From Kiritimatiellia bacterium (GTDB lineage Bacteria; Verrucomicrobiota; Kiritimatiellia; RFP12; UBA1067), in contig CAJGDE010000099.1 in assembly GCA_904502135.1 (NCBI GenBank), positions 1 through 6,669 on the forward strand: a DNA stretch of 6,669 nucleotides. Direction: 5' to 3'. The position numbers and the translations under genes were made by a program. Positions 6,081 through 6,669 of this stretch are shown here, piece after piece; within the stretch, counting starts at the first letter, position 1; each line of letters begins with the position of its first letter. The notes under the pieces are model-generated. The model made no database searches. It was not told where the DNA came from and worked only from the letters and a program-made list of their open reading frames with translations.

Positions 6081-6505
6081 CACTTAAATTCAAATTGACC
6101 CATCCCGACGCCATTCTCCCGGAATATGCACATCCGGGAGATGCGGGCATGGATGTAAGAAGCGTAGACGATTTGACGATCAAACCAGGCGAACGCGCCT
6201 TGGTTCATACGGGTCTTGTGATGATGTTGCCCGCCGGTTATGAGGCGCAGGTAAGACCGCGCAGCGGTCTTGCGTTGAAAAAAGGCGTCACCGTTTTGAA
6301 TACGCCAGGAACGATTGATGAGGGGTATCGCGGTGAAGTCGGCGTTATTCTCGCCAATTTCGGTTCTGAAGATTTTGTCGTCTCGAAAGGCGATAAGATA
6401 GCGCAGATCGTCGTAGCTCCCGTAACAATAGCGCAAATCGTTGAAACGTCCGATGTCGATGAGACCGAAAGAGGTGAAGGCGGTTTTGGTTCTACAGGCG
6501 TTTGA
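6077..6505 (+). CDS. dut: dUTP diphosphatase (dUTPase)
   Basis: This enzyme hydrolyses dUTP to dUMP and pyrophosphate, keeping uracil out of DNA and supplying dUMP for thymidylate synthesis. It is a cytoplasmic, Mg-dependent homotrimer in this family. All five dUTPase motifs are present in order in 142 residues, a normal length: AGMDVRS (23-29), RPRSGLALKKG (60-70), TPGTIDEGYRGEV (76-88) with catalytic Asp81 and Tyr84 at the base-binding hairpin, GDKIAQIVV (105-113), and the C-terminal RGEGGFGSTG (132-141), whose Phe stacks on the uracil. Nothing required is missing, so the enzyme should be active. The ATG at 6077 overlaps the upstream stop (ATGA, 6077-6080), a typical arrangement for translational coupling. 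No separate strong Shine-Dalgarno site is seen, which agrees with coupling. Peptide deformylase follows 18 nt later. Confidence 0.96.
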   Translation: MTLKFKLTHPDAILPEYAHPGDAGMDVRSVDDLTIKPGERALVHTGLVMMLPAGYEAQVRPRSGLALKKGVTVLNTPGTIDEGYRGEVGVILANFGSEDFVVSKGDKIAQIVVAPVTIAQIVETSDVDETERGEGGFGSTGV

Positions 6506-6508
6506 TTC

Positions 6509-6513
6509 AGGAG
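6509..6513 (+). promoter_or_regulatory. Ribosome binding site AGGAG of def
   Basis: AGGAG lies 10 nt before the ATG at 6524 and 16 nt before the in-frame ATG at 6530. The spacing favours the upstream codon. Confidence 0.6.
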
Positions 6514-6523
6514 TTTCGGTAAG

Positions 6524-6669
6524 ATGGTCATGAAGGTTTATAAATACGGCGAGAAGGTTCTGCGCGAAAAGGCGAAGGCCGTGGAGTTCGTTGACGATAA
6601 ACTTCGTCGCCTTGCCGATGATATGCTTGAGACGATGCATGAATCTGGTGGAGTCGGTTTGGCCGCCCA
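6524..6669 (+). CDS. def: Peptide deformylase, N-terminal part (3' end outside the window)
   Basis: This metalloenzyme removes the formyl group from the N-terminal methionine of nascent proteins at the ribosome. Only 48 full codons are visible. The start MVMKVYKYGEKVLREKAKAV is the usual deformylase N-terminus, a short strand followed by the conserved basic VLR segment. LADDMLETMHESGGVGLAA (30-48) leads into motif I, classically GxGLAAPQ. The last partial codon begins CA, so the residue after GLAA is Gln or His rather than the common Pro. That variation is tolerated in other deformylases I know of (GLAAxQ). Motifs II and III, with the metal-binding Cys and the two His, lie beyond the window. 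The start ATG at 6524 is chosen for its spacing to AGGAG; ATG 6530 would shorten the protein by two residues. It probably belongs to the same transcript as dut. Confidence 0.92.
   Translation, partial: MVMKVYKYGEKVLREKAKAVEFVDDKLRRLADDMLETMHESGGVGLAA

Noticed and set aside
6032..6640. 202-codon open frame on the minus strand across dut
   Set aside because: It is antisense to dUTPase, which has all five motifs, and to the start of def. It has no recognisable domain.

Overview
The window looks like a piece of a Gram-negative chromosome of moderate GC, most likely from the Verrucomicrobiota/Kiritimatiellota/Lentisphaerota side of the PVC group or a relative. This placement is inference: it rests on the galactokinase variant (GNHTDYN rather than GEHTDYN), a FecR-like exported protein, a membrane-anchored PpiD-type envelope chaperone and the general style of the proteins. 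No rRNA or other phylogenetic marker is present to settle it.

Layout: (1) 1-204 is the 3' end of an unrecognised protein on the + strand. (2) 205-868 is a gene-free stretch with several inverted repeats. It ends in a near-consensus sigma70-type promoter (TTGACT, 17 bp, TATAAT) just before the next gene. (3) 869-3325 is a galactose-type uptake and phosphorylation pair: an FHS-family (FucP/GluP-like) MFS sugar transporter and galactokinase GalK. (4) 3346-6080 is an envelope pair: a secreted FecR-like protein with an acidic, Ala/Ser-rich tail, and a PpiD/SurA-N-type anchored periplasmic protein that seems to lack the parvulin PPIase domain. (5) 6077-6669 holds dUTPase, overlapping the previous gene by 4 nt, and the 5' end of peptide deformylase, cut by the window edge.

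From 869 to the right edge all six genes lie on the + strand, with gaps of 15, 20, 53, -4 and 18 nt. A single transcript from the 810-838 promoter is therefore plausible. The widest gap, before the PpiD-like gene, repeats a 15-nt AT-rich string that also overlaps the -10 element of the main promoter, so an internal start there is possible. The first two genes import and phosphorylate a hexose. The middle two act at or beyond the inner membrane. The last two are housekeeping (nucleotide-pool sanitation and N-terminal formyl removal).

I did not find a clearly new system. The points most worth a second look are the substituted active-site residue in GalK, the loss of both FucP proton-coupling acidic residues in the transporter, the PpiD-like protein without a visible parvulin domain, the shared 15-mer, and the structured gene-free stretch.
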